Shown: piece by piece, positions 22,880 to 35,300 of the stretch
Layout: each line of letters starts with the position of its first letter
How positions within the stretch are numbered: position 1 is the first letter of the stretch
DNA from: Carposina sasakii
Taxonomy: Eukaryota > Arthropoda > Insecta > Lepidoptera > Carposinidae
Direction: 5' to 3'
DNA length: 64,000 bases
Assembly: GCA_014607495.2 (NCBI GenBank)
Contig: CP053148.1
Coordinates: 5,890,001-5,954,000, forward strand
Position numbers and translations under genes: made by a program
Notes under the pieces: generated by a model
The model's database searches: none
What the model was told of the DNA's origin: nothing
The model's input: only the letters and a program-made list of their open reading frames with translations

Positions 22880-24190
22880 TCAATTAATACCTTCAAGTAT
22901 TCCACGGGTTGCTGGGCGCCGATGCCTAGGTACTAAAGTATTTCAGGGAAAAATTGTCCTTATTTCAATAAGGCTGCGTGTTTTAATCTCGCTAGCAAAA
23001 AAAAGCGGGTGGGGCTGTGTCGGGGCACACGGCCGTTGGTTTTAACGTGAAACGTCTATGTTAGCGAATCGCTTTTAAAGTAAAAGATTGAAATGAAAAC
23101 AAGATGGACGCTGTTTTAAGTATTTTAATAAAAAAAGAACAGGTACGTAATAGAAACATAAAAGACATAGCAAATGTTTATATATTTATTGTCACTTTCT
23201 GGTTATTTTAAATAGCAGCCGCCCACGACTTCGTCCGCGTGAGGGGGCGTTGTACCCGTGCGAAGCCGGGCAGGTTGTTGTATAGACTGTAGCCTTCCTT
23301 GGTAAATGGGCTATCTAACACTGAAAGAATTTTTCAAATCAGACCAGTAGTTCCTGAGATTAGCGCGTTCAAACAAACAAACAAACAAACTCTTCAGCTT
23401 TATAATATTAGTATAGATATAAATACTGTCCAAATTACACTTATTTTTGTATAAATCAATCGGTTCAAATAAACTTGACAAACACACGAAAGAATCACCA
23501 CGCTATAAAGTCGGAGTCACGAGTTACACTGAATAGAAACAAGCGTGAGCGCCGGTTTCGCACAGTTATCGCAGTATCCCTCCCCGCCCCCCCGCTTGAC
23601 CCCGACACGAACTCAATGTCATAACAGCGAGCTGACTATATAAGTGAAATATTAACACCACATTTTTGTTTCTAAGACCAATAGTTTTTTAATTATTAAG
23701 GTACGATGATATAGACCTTTTCGTCACGGTCCAGTTTTTAAACCTGGTACCCGTATGTGTCGGCGCGATTTTAAAGACGTTTCACGTCAAAAAACTTTTT
23801 TACTTTGAAAGTATTTTCTTTCAGATAGCGCGATTATACACCTTAATGGATATAGCCTAAGGTTTAATTTTGAATTCAAACTATCGCCACGATACTTGCA
23901 ACGTAAATACTTTCAAAGTCTTCCACGTATTTCGGTCAGTACCTGGTTGCAGGGTGCCCCGCCGATGCCTAATAAAGTATTTCATAGAAAAATAGTCCTT
24001 ATTTAAATAAGGCTGCGTGTTATAATCCCGCTGGCAAAAAAAATACTTATTTACTTTGAAAGTATTTTCTTTCACATAGCGCGATTATACACCTTAATAG
24101 ATATAGCCTAAGGTTTCATTTTGGATTTATATTATCACTACGATACTTGCAAGGCAAATACCTTCAAATTCTTTCGCGTATTTCGGCCCG
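22880..24190 (+). repeat. Region with a 251-bp direct duplication and a third partial copy
   Basis: TACTTTGAAAGTATTTTCTT, ATAGCGCGATTATACACC and GATATAGCCTAAGGTTT occur at 23801 and again at 24052, a 251-base step. The neighbouring block GCCGATGCCTA, AAAGTATTTCA, TAAGGCTGCGTG, GCAAAAAAAA is at 22919-23005 and 23961-24043. ACGTGAAACGTCT (about 23046) and its inverse (about 23776) bracket the middle. It may be one rearranged element, family unknown. A separate retroelement tail sits inside it at 23215-23418. Confidence 0.65.
23215..23418 (+). mobile_element. Retroelement 3' tail ending TATAATATTAGTATAGAT
   Basis: It contains CCCACGACTTCGTCCGCGTG, GAAAGAATTTTTCAAATC, AGACCAGTAGTTCCTGAGAT, then (CAAA)n and CTTCAGCTTTATAATATTAG. 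This is a common lepidopteran non-LTR 3' end with its terminal microsatellite. Non-coding. Confidence 0.8.
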
Positions 24191-24222
24191 TAGGTACCTA
24201 GTTTACGTACTTCCAAGTAAAA

Positions 24223-24242
24223 ACCTGGTTTTAAAACCAGGT
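24223..24242. repeat. Perfect 20-bp palindrome
   Basis: ACCTGGTTTTAAAACCAGGT is its own reverse complement. AAACCTGG/CCAGGTTT words also occur at about 22069 and 23741, so it may be the end of the surrounding rearranged repeat region. Confidence 0.7.
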
Positions 24243-24338
24243 CGCGTAAATACGCACCATCCAGCGAGGAGGACTTTAATTAGTAGTGGGTGCAGGACGC
24301 TGTAGACATAGATATTATATATTATCATAGAATATATA

Positions 24339-24598
24339 CAGGATGTAACAGAAGGGGTATGTTAAGCGAAAAGCTATATAAATTGCCCACTATAGAGAAC
24401 CTATTTCCAAAATTTGAGACTCGAAATCACATTTTTATTTTTCAAGATTGTATGAAAATTCCTGATATATTTAAAAATTCTCCATACTATCGGGAAAAAT
24501 AAACATGTGATTTCGGATCTCAAATTTTGTGGATAGGTTCTCTACAGTGGGCTATTTACATAGCTTTTCGCTTAACATACCCTTTTTGTTACACCCTG
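24339..24598. mobile_element. Complete 260-bp fold-back MITE (CAGGRTGTAAC family), copy 1
   Basis: The left arm starts CAGGATGTAACAGAAGGGGT and contains ATGTTAAGCGAAAAGCTAT. The right arm is its inverse and ends TTTTTGTTACACCCTG. The arms are about 125 bases, so the element folds almost completely, with a loop near CCATACTATCGGG. TA lies on both sides (24337-24338, 24599-24600). There is no open frame beyond chance. Confidence 0.88.
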
Positions 24599-24838
24599 TA
24601 TATTATTATAGATATTATAGAATTATAGATAGATAGGCATATACATAGTTTCCAATCATTCTTAAAATAAAAAAACATTTTCTCTAGTAGGTAGGTACAA
24701 TGTTAGCAGCTTACACTATGTTATTATTACAAAAGAGTTTAAGCATTGTTACTAAACATTGCCTAATTTTGACATAGTATACCTATGTATGTACCTATGG
24801 AAAGACCTACGGAAAGTGTTCGCTTTGAATGTTCTGTA

Positions 24839-25098
24839 CAGGGTGTAACAAAAAGGGTATGTTAAGCGAAAAGCTATGTAAATAGCCCACTAAAAGGAAC
24901 CTACCCACAAAATTTCAGACTCGAAATCACATTATTATTTTTCCAAATAGTATGGAGAATTCCTAAACAACTCAGGAATGTTCATACAATCTTGAAAAAT
25001 AAACATGAGATTTCGAGTTTCAAATTTTGGAAATAGGGTCTTCATAGTGGGCTATTTACATAGCTTTTCGCTTAACATACCCTTTTTGTTACACCCTG
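24839..25098. mobile_element. Complete 260-bp fold-back MITE (CAGGGTGTAAC family), copy 2
   Basis: The left end is CAGGGTGTAACAAAAAGGGT and the right end its inverse, with TA outside both ends (24837-24838, 25099-25100). It has the same length and organisation as copy 1 but a slightly different centre (GTATGGAGAATTCCTAAACA). It starts exactly 500 bases after copy 1, with unrelated DNA between them. Confidence 0.88.
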
Positions 25099-25100
25099 TA

Positions 25101-28100
25101 TAATTTTTAACTAAAATAAAGATTATTAAAATGGCATAAACCTAAATAAAGAGATACAACTACCAAAAATAGTAAAAATTGAGACATTTTAAAGCATAAA
25201 GTAAACTAAATATAAATAATTTCTAGTGTAAGCTCTTATTCCAATACATTATGCAGATATAAACACGCACATCACGATATCCCATTCAATAATATAATTT
25301 AGTAGATACTTACTTCAAAATCACTATCGTAATGAACGATCCGATCTAAAGGAAAAAATGTGTCATCGTTTACGAACGTGCCTATAAATTAATTAACCTC
25401 AACTATAAATATGATAGCAGTGACTATAAAAAGTGTCAGTCAGTCTGTCACTATAATTTCGAGCACAGATTGTGTGCCTCGAAGGGCACGAACCCTTTTT
25501 CTCGATTTTCATTCGTCACACACTCGCCGGCAAATGGATGTTTAATTTTTAAAATTGGATTTTTATTGCTCTTTGAAACGGAATGAAAAGTGACAACTGT
25601 AGTCCTAACCGAGGGTAGCGGATTTAGGAATTGCATCTCGTTAATGTAGTATCAAGTGCATTTAATGAGAACGGTGATGACGCAGCACATTATTAAAAAT
25701 ATACATTTATAAGTGTGACTAAAATGATAAAGATAAGGCAGGAAAAATTGCAGGCAATAGGCGAAATTCTGTGAATTTATCTTTCGTGATCGTTGGTTTA
25801 TGATGGGTTATCGTTATTACATATTACAAATAAATTTAAATAAACTTCTATATTCGTTTTCTCAACTTTTACTTGTTTACTTTCACCATCTTCTCGATAT
25901 GGTGAGGCTACACTCGACTTGAGATCTCTTTCAGCTGAATCGAAGAGAAGGCTAACATAGATTTTTACAAAGAGGCCTAAACATACTATAGCAGAACAAA
26001 AAACGCGTAGGCATGAGGCTAATACTCGTTCAGCATGTATAGGTATTGACAAAATATTTTGTTTTCTTTGATTTTTCTTAAGTATCTAATACTCGTATAG
26101 GTAATAAAGAGACAAACCAGCGAAATAATCAAATTAATCTTAATAAACGAGGTATGCAATAAAATATACCTATCATATTCCACTATAAAGGTTATAATCA
26201 GGTAAGATAAATAGAAAGATTTTATGACTAGTACTTATATGCGAACAAATTGTTTACCATTTCCATCGCAAACCCCTAAAATGGCAATAATCAAGGGCAA
26301 ATAAAACCGGTTTTATTTCTTTCTTTTTCCAGAAATACAGGGTTGGTAATACAATAAATGTGAGTCCAGGCAAAATGAACGAATGATACATTTTGTCTAA
26401 GTATAATGATAATTGGAAATGTGACAAAAAATATTTTGTCAAATCATAGATTTTATTTATTGTCGGTAGAAAGAAAGTATGACACGCGAATTTTGATGTT
26501 ATTTTTTAACAATAAATTATTACTTACTTCAATCACAACAATATATATGCAAATAGAAAAATCCGCCAATATCTACCTACACAAGAAAACCGGTAAAGAA
26601 ACTTGACACAGTTTTATGTTTATTTTGGATTACAGGGTTCCTTCTGTAGTTAATATTTGGAGCCATCATAAAATTTATGACAATTATAATCTTGTAGCTA
26701 AGTATGGTAATATAAAAATTTGCTTCTACAATCACTAACTATGTATGTGCTGGTTTGCATTATGTAAATATGTTGAAAATCGTAGCGTGAGCAGGCTTTA
26801 ACAACGGGGTAAAGATCTTATTAGGTTTTTGTTATGCTCTCACTTCTTCGTTAGTTCGGTATCGAGTGTCTTTTTTTTTCAAATTCAAAATCATTTATTC
26901 GACATGAAAGCATTAACACTTGTTTGTCGATTGTCTAAATGTATGTTACTTTCTATGTTCGCACCCCAAAAATGAAACCGCTACCAAACAAAAAAGTAGG
27001 TGAATTTAAGGCCATTTACTTTACTATTTACCTATACTCGATGAAATTGGAAGGGGTATATTAGCGAAATGTTATGAAAATTGCCCACGTATGCCACCTA
27101 TGCTTATTTTTCCAGATAGTATGGAAAATTCCTAAACAACTCGAGATTCATACAATCTTGAAAAATAAACATGTGATTTGAGTCTCAAATTAGATAAATA
27201 GTACCTTCGTAGCATTTCGTTAAACATACCCTTTCTGTTACCCTGAATTGGCAGATACTCAAATCCCTATACTAAAATCCCTCAACTGATCCTAATATTT
27301 CTAGCTTTCTAGCCAAATTCCTGGCCGCATAGGCCATCCAATATTCTCACAAGGAAACAAACGATCTGTAATTTACGAGTTGAATCTAAAAATATGTCTT
27401 CCGAATGGCGGCCGGGCCTCGGTCACAGATGGTTACACAATAATACGGACCCCTTCCGACCGACCCCCTATTTTATAAAGTTTGAATAAGATTTTAAAAA
27501 GTCGATGGAGAAAATGGGGTTCTAAGGGAAAACTTTTGATAGACTCGGTAATATGGATTAAACGATTGTTTTCGCGTTCTGTTCGGAATTGGCAGACATC
27601 GTTACTTGAATTAAAAAAACGATAATTAAAATCTTTTCATTTCGGCGCGCGGGAAACTTTAGAGCTGCTTGAGAGGTCTTTGAGAGTCTGTAATCTAGTG
27701 GTTTTAGCTTTTAATGTCATGACCTATTTTTATCCTAGGAGTACCGAATCAGAAATTCTAGGCTATGATAAATTTTTGTACCTAAGTTAATATCTTAAAT
27801 TTACGTATGTAGTTAAATTGGCTTCTAAATCTCAGTTGAGTCGGTATAATTATATTACCAAGGTACCAACCTAAAATTTGTACTTACAAAGACGGTTTGA
27901 TCCATGAAATGACATAAAACTTCCACCTTACCACAAACCAAACTGGCAAATTTTCGTAACATAGGCCCATATGTGCCAGCTAATAACTGTAACGCGTCGT
28001 CACGCTACCCTATGTTACAGTCTAATACTGACCATAGGGCAGTTCATAAAATTTTATTTCCCACTTTTCGGCAAGCGTATTTCCCTCGGCAGGACTCTGG

Positions 28101-28377
28101 ACGTGACTTCACGTCTTGTTGGGACGTGTCGCTTCTAGTCCTCCCCTCGTCTCTTCACTTGCACACTATCAGTACGATTTTATTCAAGATTCACGTAGAT
28201 CTTCGATCGTTTAGAGACGGCATTAGGAGAGATGATTCTTGATACAGCATTTTGAAATATTCCTTTTATTAAATAGAAGCGAAGTAAGTAAGGACCTTTG
28301 CAGTAGGTAGATTTATATGAGACTTTACAAATTAGCTATACTAACTTAAATTCATTGATAGGATTACGATTGTGTAA
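25101..28377. other. Repeat-poor DNA, no gene seen
   Basis: Apart from one decayed fold-back copy at 27040-27246, I see no transposon ends. Short open frames (25451, 25798, 26254, 26406, 27973) lack motifs. Confidence 0.4.
27040..27246. mobile_element. Decayed copy of the 260-bp fold-back MITE
   Basis: GGAAGGGGTATATTAGCGAA, CTTGAAAAATAAACATGTG and TTCGTTAAACATACCCTTTC match both arms of the complete copies with many differences and deletions. The terminal CAGGGTG is lost. Confidence 0.7.
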
Positions 28378-28519
28378 GGTCGGTTCAAATCTGACGGAAA
28401 ATCCATCGCGTATTTGTCGGTTGCGTAACGTCAATACAGGCAAATATATGACAAAACATCGTTTGCCTGTACCTGGAGATACGCGCGACGCATCTTCCAT
28501 CAGATATGACCGACCGACC
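28378..28519. repeat. Long imperfect stem-loop, about 142 bp
   Basis: The arms GGTCGGTTCAAATCTGACGG...ATCGCGTATT...TACAGGCAAA and TTTGCCTGTA...ATACGCGCGA...CCATCAGATATGACCGACC pair over most of their length. The inner 10 base pairs (28435-28444 with 28462-28471) are perfect around a 17-base loop. It is open on both strands, as expected of an inverted repeat. It could be a small MITE or a structured RNA hairpin. No target duplication seen. Confidence 0.65.
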
Positions 28520-28559
28520 CTAAAGACATTTTTAACAAATTTACAAGACACCTAAAGTT

Positions 28560-31500
28560 ACTGTTTTTATATTTACAGATTTAAGATGAAAATTTATCAT
28601 AGGTACACTTGACCACATTAACATCTTTGAGCACAGCAAACAAATAAATAGTAACCAGAGATACCCAGCAGCGCCAGATCTACTAAGTTAAACAGTCTGC
28701 CCATAGAGCGCATCGCCATTCGGCACGCGTTCGTCATGGCAGGGTCTTCCCGCGCCCTTCCTGCCCTTTGTTATTATCACAGCTTTTTGCCCCACATAAC
28801 TGGCCACATTCACCGAGATGTCTTACCGACGTTACTATAGAAACATCTACACGGAACCATGAAAATAGCTTTTTCCTCGTTCGGTAGCCGCATCTGTGAG
28901 AATTGCTAATATAGCTATAGCTATAGATTTAATGCTGTTTTTTACCCTAATTAGCTACGTTAGCGAATTTTCTATTGTCCTACGCTTTAGTATACCTATT
29001 ACTAAGATGCTTCACTTCTAAGCAACGATTTCAAGTTGTGTTTATTTGGTCATAAATATGATAAAAAACAGATCACTTTATGTGTCCTCAGGTTTAAGCC
29101 TAAGGTTTGAGCCTACTGCCGCAATCTTAATGATACTGCCATAAATTGCGTTATTCAATTTTACTTGTATGTTTTTCAAAGATAGATATACAAAACACGT
29201 GAAGTACCATAAAGCAAGAAAAACTAATACTATTTAAAAATGGCTACGGCGGCGTCATAAAAAGTGAATCGGTACTAAACAAAGCATCGGGCAAACACGT
29301 GAAAAGATAATATAAATTTTATATTTCCTACGCTGCTACCGTAACGATACAATTGTGTAGCAAACGATAACTATAAATTAGAAATTTGATTTATAAGTAA
29401 TTAATATTCTATTCTGCTCCATCCATTTGTGAACGTTAGCTGGGACTGAAAAGTCGAGTAGAAAGAATAAACTGACAGTAAAACAGTTTAAAATAATTAA
29501 ATAAAGGCCCGGTTAATAATTATTAAGATAGACTCACACTTATACATCGCTACTCACACTGTCGGAGCGAAGGTTCGATAGTTTAGTATCGCAAGCCTCT
29601 ATTCATGTAAACCGTATTCCCCAAGGAGCGACACGTTTGTTTTCAACTGTTGAAAGCTTTGCCACCGAAAGGAGTAAAATGAAAAGTAGACATGGGTCCG
29701 ATAAATAATTGAAGGCTTCGACACCAGCGCCGGGAACCAGGTCGAATCCTCTAGGTTCTTGGGGGACCCATCTTTCAAAGCTCCCTCCGACGTTACTGAA
29801 TTATTCGGCAATAACACACTCGTTATAGACGTTTCTCGTCGAGTGATACTTTTATGATTTACTCCTACTTTTATTGGCACTTAAAGGAAGTATACGATTT
29901 ATTTCCCGTTCAATATAAGGTGTGGAGTATATCATTTTTTGAGTCTGTAACTAAATCTCCGAGGGCTACGGCGTTTGGGCGTCACACTCCATTTATATTT
30001 GGGGCGTATTGCCTTTTCCAAGTTTTGAGTTATGCGAATGTTTAGAGGAAGTGATCGCACTTGTATTACTTTTAGTACGGTCTGTGAGTTTCGATTATCG
30101 AAGGATTTGAAGGTTATATTAAATCGATTATTGCCATGTGGGGGAGTGCTGTTTTGCTAGATCAGAGTTTATGTTGTTCCATAGATAACTCAGTTGTTGG
30201 CTGTTGCTCATTTTGTGAATACTTACTCACATTTGATTCACTTCTCTTTCGCTTATAGAGCCAACAATTTTAGAGTCTTTATTAAACTACTTCATCGTTG
30301 TAAACTGCGCTCGTATTATTTATTACATTATTCCGTGTCGATCACGTTACGTGTATCGTGCCATGATCAGATCGGAAGTTATACGATGCGAACATAAACT
30401 TCTGTACAGTGGTTTATTGACGTCACTTCCGGCGCAATAAAATCGACTTGTCTCCAAAATGCATAATTTGTACTCGAGTCACGCGCATTACGATACTAAA
30501 CGGTATCTCAAAGAACACATTTGACACTAAACTCCCTCGGGACCGACTATCGATCGTAGATAAAGCTTTGTTTTATGCGACCAAATTATCGTCATCGGTG
30601 GCTTGTTTATAGCCCTAGAATATTTTAATATCTCTTTATAGTGCACGAACCGAAACTACCGCACAAAATGTAACGAACACCCTTAATGCCCCTTTATGTA
30701 ACCAACTCGAAAACTGGTTATTTTATACCTGATTAAAAAACAAGGATTTTCTGAAGCGGCACCCTTTGTGACAAAAACTTTTCTAGCGAATCCATTAATT
30801 AGTAAGATATACGACAACCCGCGCCTTTTGCTGCTCATTTGTGCCCAGCCCTTTTGACGGTTGATTAATTCCGACACAAAATTGACCTATTAGATGGAGC
30901 TAGGTGATATCGATCTCGCCGCTTTAGCGGCGATTCCCATATGCCAGGCGGGATGAAAGCTTCAAATTCCTCAAATGCCGATCGGGGAAAACAATGACTG
31001 AGACGAGGTGGTTGGAACGGGGGCTGTCACGTAATAGGTTAAACTTCCGGTACGTTTATCAAAAAATTTATTCGGGCATTCCTAGCGCGGTTGCGTTGCG
31101 CTTGCCCGGCGGGATGTGTTGGCATTTAATTTATCTATGATGGTGGAAATGCCGGCATAAGGCCTTGTGGCCGTTATTGGCGGGGTCCGGCCGCGGCCAC
31201 GCATTTCCGCTATGTCGATGATTTATCGGCCTCCTCGGCATCCGTAGACTTAAAATGTCTGTTGTCCGAGCCATTGTCTGTCCGCACGTTATTGACGGAG
31301 GATCATTCCCGTGTATCCCGTCCCCTCGCACTTATTGCTTTGGATTTCTCCCAGCGCACGCAGGGTCAATACCGTGTTGCTTTGTCAACGTATAATCTGA
31401 TTGCTTTTCTAAGAATGATTTGTTTGCAGCTCAGCTCTTTATGCCGTATTTTATAACTTTTTGTTGGAACTGTGCAACTTTTTTGTCAAATAATGGTTTT

Positions 31501-32260
31501 GCTGTGTTATATTTTTACCAATATTTTGAGTCATGTGAGAACAATGTGAGCTAGGACCGTATCTAGAAAAACATATTGCAGGAAATTTATGAGAGTAGTC
31601 GTATTAAAAAAGAGAGAAGGTTAACAAATAAAAACATATACATATAATTTATTTGAGCCTTGATAGAGAATTTTTATTTGAATGGTATTATACGAAACAG
31701 TGGAAATGTTGAAGAATAGAGAGTATCTTACTCAAATCTGCGTAACGGACAACACAAAAAATACAACATTGCAAAACGAAGCGTAGGTACTTATACGTAT
31801 TTTTCTACATTCTATCAAAAACATATTTTTTGGTGTTTACTTACCCATGTTTTAATTCAAATTAGGCACCCGATATTATGTGGTCTGCCCCAAGTCAAGT
31901 ACCTCCTTACCTACCTACCGCAGTTTCTCACGCATACAGTTCTGTCACCAAATCGTTCATACTGTCAACAACTTAAATTATTATGTGAAGCTTACATTTG
32001 TTAGTTTCAGTCAGTAATATTAATTTATGGTCTACTTAATCAAAATTTAAACATTTCTCATTGTTTCTGGATTCAGAGGGAACTTTATTCTAATCGACTC
32101 TTTTAATTTTCTGTATCAGTTCGCGGCTTGTATGACAAACACAAATAAATTTAAAAGGTATCGTCTAATTAAGGTTTTGGACTACTATGAACTATAGCTA
32201 CGATAATGTGAACGCTACGATAGTTTGTGAGAATTGACGATTGTTTGTTTGTTACTATTA
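28560..32260. other. Repeat-poor DNA with GC-rich patches, no gene seen
   Basis: Between 30880 and 31340 the sequence becomes GC- and CpG-rich (GCCGCTTTAGCGGCG; GTCCGGCCGCGGCCACGC), with short open frames on both strands (31131-31331 minus, 31262-31456 plus) that lack motifs. The absence of recognisable transposons over several kilobases could mean functional non-coding DNA, which the sequence alone cannot show. Confidence 0.35.
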
Positions 32261-32385
32261 CAATTGACCCGGTAGCTTAGTGGTTAGAGCGGCTGGCACG
32301 GTTGGCAGTGGTCGTGGATTCGACTCCCATGCGGGTGAAGAATTTTTTCCATTTTCTTTATTAATATTTTTATACTATTACATGT
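32261..32385 (+). mobile_element. Short tRNA-headed SINE, complete copy
   Basis: The head reads TTGACCCGGTAGCTTAGTGG (A box TAGCTTAGTGG), then GGCTGGCACGGTTGGCAG and a B box variant (GGATTCGACTCCC). The tail is GTGAAGAATTTTTTCCATTT followed by AT-rich sequence. Total length is only about 120 bases. A tRNA cloverleaf is not fully conserved, so I call a SINE. Confidence 0.8.
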
Positions 32386-32399
32386 AAAAACTACCGAAC

Positions 32400-35300
32400 G
32401 GATATGAGGAAACTTGCCAATTATACAGTGTAGCCCCAAGCCCCAAAAATACGTCTGTACATACTGCCTATTGTTAAAAACCATCAGTATCAGTCGTTAA
32501 TTCCTCTTGAAATGAAATCTATATCTACAAAAAAACCACGATGTGCCACCACCGAAGTGCCAATTAAACTCGTATACAGGGTGTACAGGATAATCGTATC
32601 GCAACCACCATCGCGCACCTTAACACCTCTGTCGAGCTGAATAAATTAAATAAAAATTCTATACAAAATAAAATAATTAGGACATGTTACATGGCACCCA
32701 TTTCTTTTGGTTGAGAACAATGATTTTTTATGATTTAATACATTTAGCTTGACAATGTTTAATTAGCTTTAATGATACACAAAACTTAGTGGACGCCGGA
32801 GACTCCGTAATGTAAGTAACTAAGACTCTTAATGCCTACTTTCGTATTTATAATATTAGTAATGATAAACTTAACTGTACCTACTTGTACATAAGTATAT
32901 ATTTTATAATAATTATGAATAAAAATATTAATATAATATGGTTGTTAGAGCTGAAATAGCTAAATGAATAAGTACATTAAAGAAAGAAAGAAAGAAAAAT
33001 ACTTACTTTCCAATTGACCATGATACTATACTCGTATATAAAAAATTGCTGAATATTGATATAGGTAAACATTTGGGGTCTATACAATAAAAAAAACGAA
33101 GATTAGCCCAGTTTTTTATTTCCGCTTAGTCTAAGCTAATGGAATTGTCATAATTAGTCATCACAGGTCATCATTATTTATATTTTTTTTGTAACTAGTT
33201 TTTCTAAAAGCTTATTTCTTAGGCATAAGATAATATTTTATTTATTATTCTTTAAATATTCTAGAACTTAAAATTAGGTACAACGTCCCACAAAACTGCT
33301 TGTGCCGTTTGACTGTGGGATCCGTGATTAATATTAAATACTATATGTACTAGAGTGCGTTTCACCGTATAGCTCCCATGGAAGATGGCGCTCGTTACTA
33401 TGTGCATGACCGCATTTAACTGGGTGCTTTCAGTCAGAGCGTCATAAAATTCCTCCAGAATCATCTACCTACAGTTTAAATTTGGTTCAACAAGAGATAG
33501 TGAAACACGGTCTTTTTGTTCCTATGGTCGTATATTGTACTGGAGGTCAGCCGTCAGTTTACTGTTGACTTGTCTCTTGCCATTCAGCACCCTGTTGCTT
33601 AGACAATATATCACTTGTACAAGCGGCCGCGATGTTTGCTAGCAATGCACCGATATATTTCACCAGCAGTGCAGCATTTTAATGAGCAACCCTTTCCGCT
33701 GGACTTTCTTGGCACATTTATTTAATAATATGTTTTTCACTTGGCAAGCAGACCAGTGTCAGTGAAGATCTTCTAAGACCCTAAGAGATCTTATACCATT
33801 AGCATCATAGATACTAACGTCTGTTACGATTTTATAGCACCTAGATAATTATTTTTTACAATCTCTTTTCTTATTATCAGACTCGTACAAGGAAGCCCTA
33901 GTGTATCAATAAATCCTTGCACATTATTAATTCGAACAAGCAACTCAGACAAAAGCAAAAACATGTACGTAGCTTGTGTGATCCGTGTGTTTTGGCGCGA
34001 CGACGATGCCGACCAAAACAATGATCGAACAAATAGGACTTGGTCACGCAACCCCTAAATCCAACTTACGACGACGCGTATGACAACCGAGCTTTGCCAT
34101 ACAACAGAAAGAGATACCAACACTGATGGTATACCCGCCGCTGTACAACTAAAGGAAACGGCTGTTATGCTGGATGTGCCTTTGTAGCGTGGCTTCAGCG
34201 TAATCAAGGATCGCGGTGTGCCCAAGTGCTACCCGACAACTTTTATTTATGCATTACCGATAAGTTTGACAGGTATTGCCAAACCCCAATATAATGATTC
34301 ATACGATCTAATTCCGTATCGAGTGATAGCGTCGCATTGAGGACGATTTAGTAGTGAGCAATGATTGTAGAGCCGATAGGGGTTTCGATTTGAATTGTTT
34401 TAATCGATTCACCATTCCTTCCTACCAAAGTCATTATGATACGCACGAAAACGGCGAGCTCGTTATGAGATTTTATTAAAGCTGTTGATTTCATACTTTA
34501 TCTTACGGTAACAACTACAATTACACTTTTTATACCCGATACTCGAGAAGTCATAAAAGATAAAGACGCGGCCGGATAAAAATAACGTCTCAATATGCGA
34601 CTCGTTCTCTCATTTACTAAATTAAAGTTTACGAGAAAAAGCATGCGCGATGATATTTTGTATTGAGAAATGGTGTATGAGCAGGATCTTCGGTACATGG
34701 TTGCACGGTTGCCGGTCCTCCCACCGGCGGCTGGGCTACCATTGGCTCTCCGAGAGCTGACGCCGCCTCCACTTCCCCGACTAGTACCTCAAAACAACTC
34801 CATTCACTCAATAAACAAGTCTTGAAGTCCATTGTCTCCCCATCATTATGCTGTCACACCGACACCGCCACCGTAACCCGTCGTAGATCTGTTAGAATTA
34901 ATAAGAAAAACAACAACACTTATTAAGTGTTTATTTTTCACTCTATGCAACAGCAATGAGCACTGCTTGCTTGTAAGGATGCAGTTTATCGACTCATCAG
35001 GGCAAATATAAAAACGGCGACAAAAAATTGAACAGCGCATCTCATATTTATCTGATCTGTTGATAGTATCGTAGTACAACGATGAGTGATGACCTTCATA
35101 TTGTTTAGTACAGTTTCATTGTTTAGGTCGAGAGTAATGCATGCTCGTTACGGCATTGACAACGCAATGGCATCAGGATGTGTAAGCGCGGCGGTCTTTA
35201 CAAGCGTGAAATGTGGCGCCGTCATAGGGCGGCCGGGTGCGCGGGCGCAGCGCCTCTGAAGGTATTAAACCTTTTGCCATCGACGCCCGCGCTTCTCAGC

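Noticed and set aside
32261..32340. tRNA-like sequence with A and B boxes (also at 14142, 50852, 19002 and the start of the window).
   Set aside because: The acceptor and anticodon stems do not close, the sequences share repeat tails, and one copy interrupts a transposon, so they are SINE heads.
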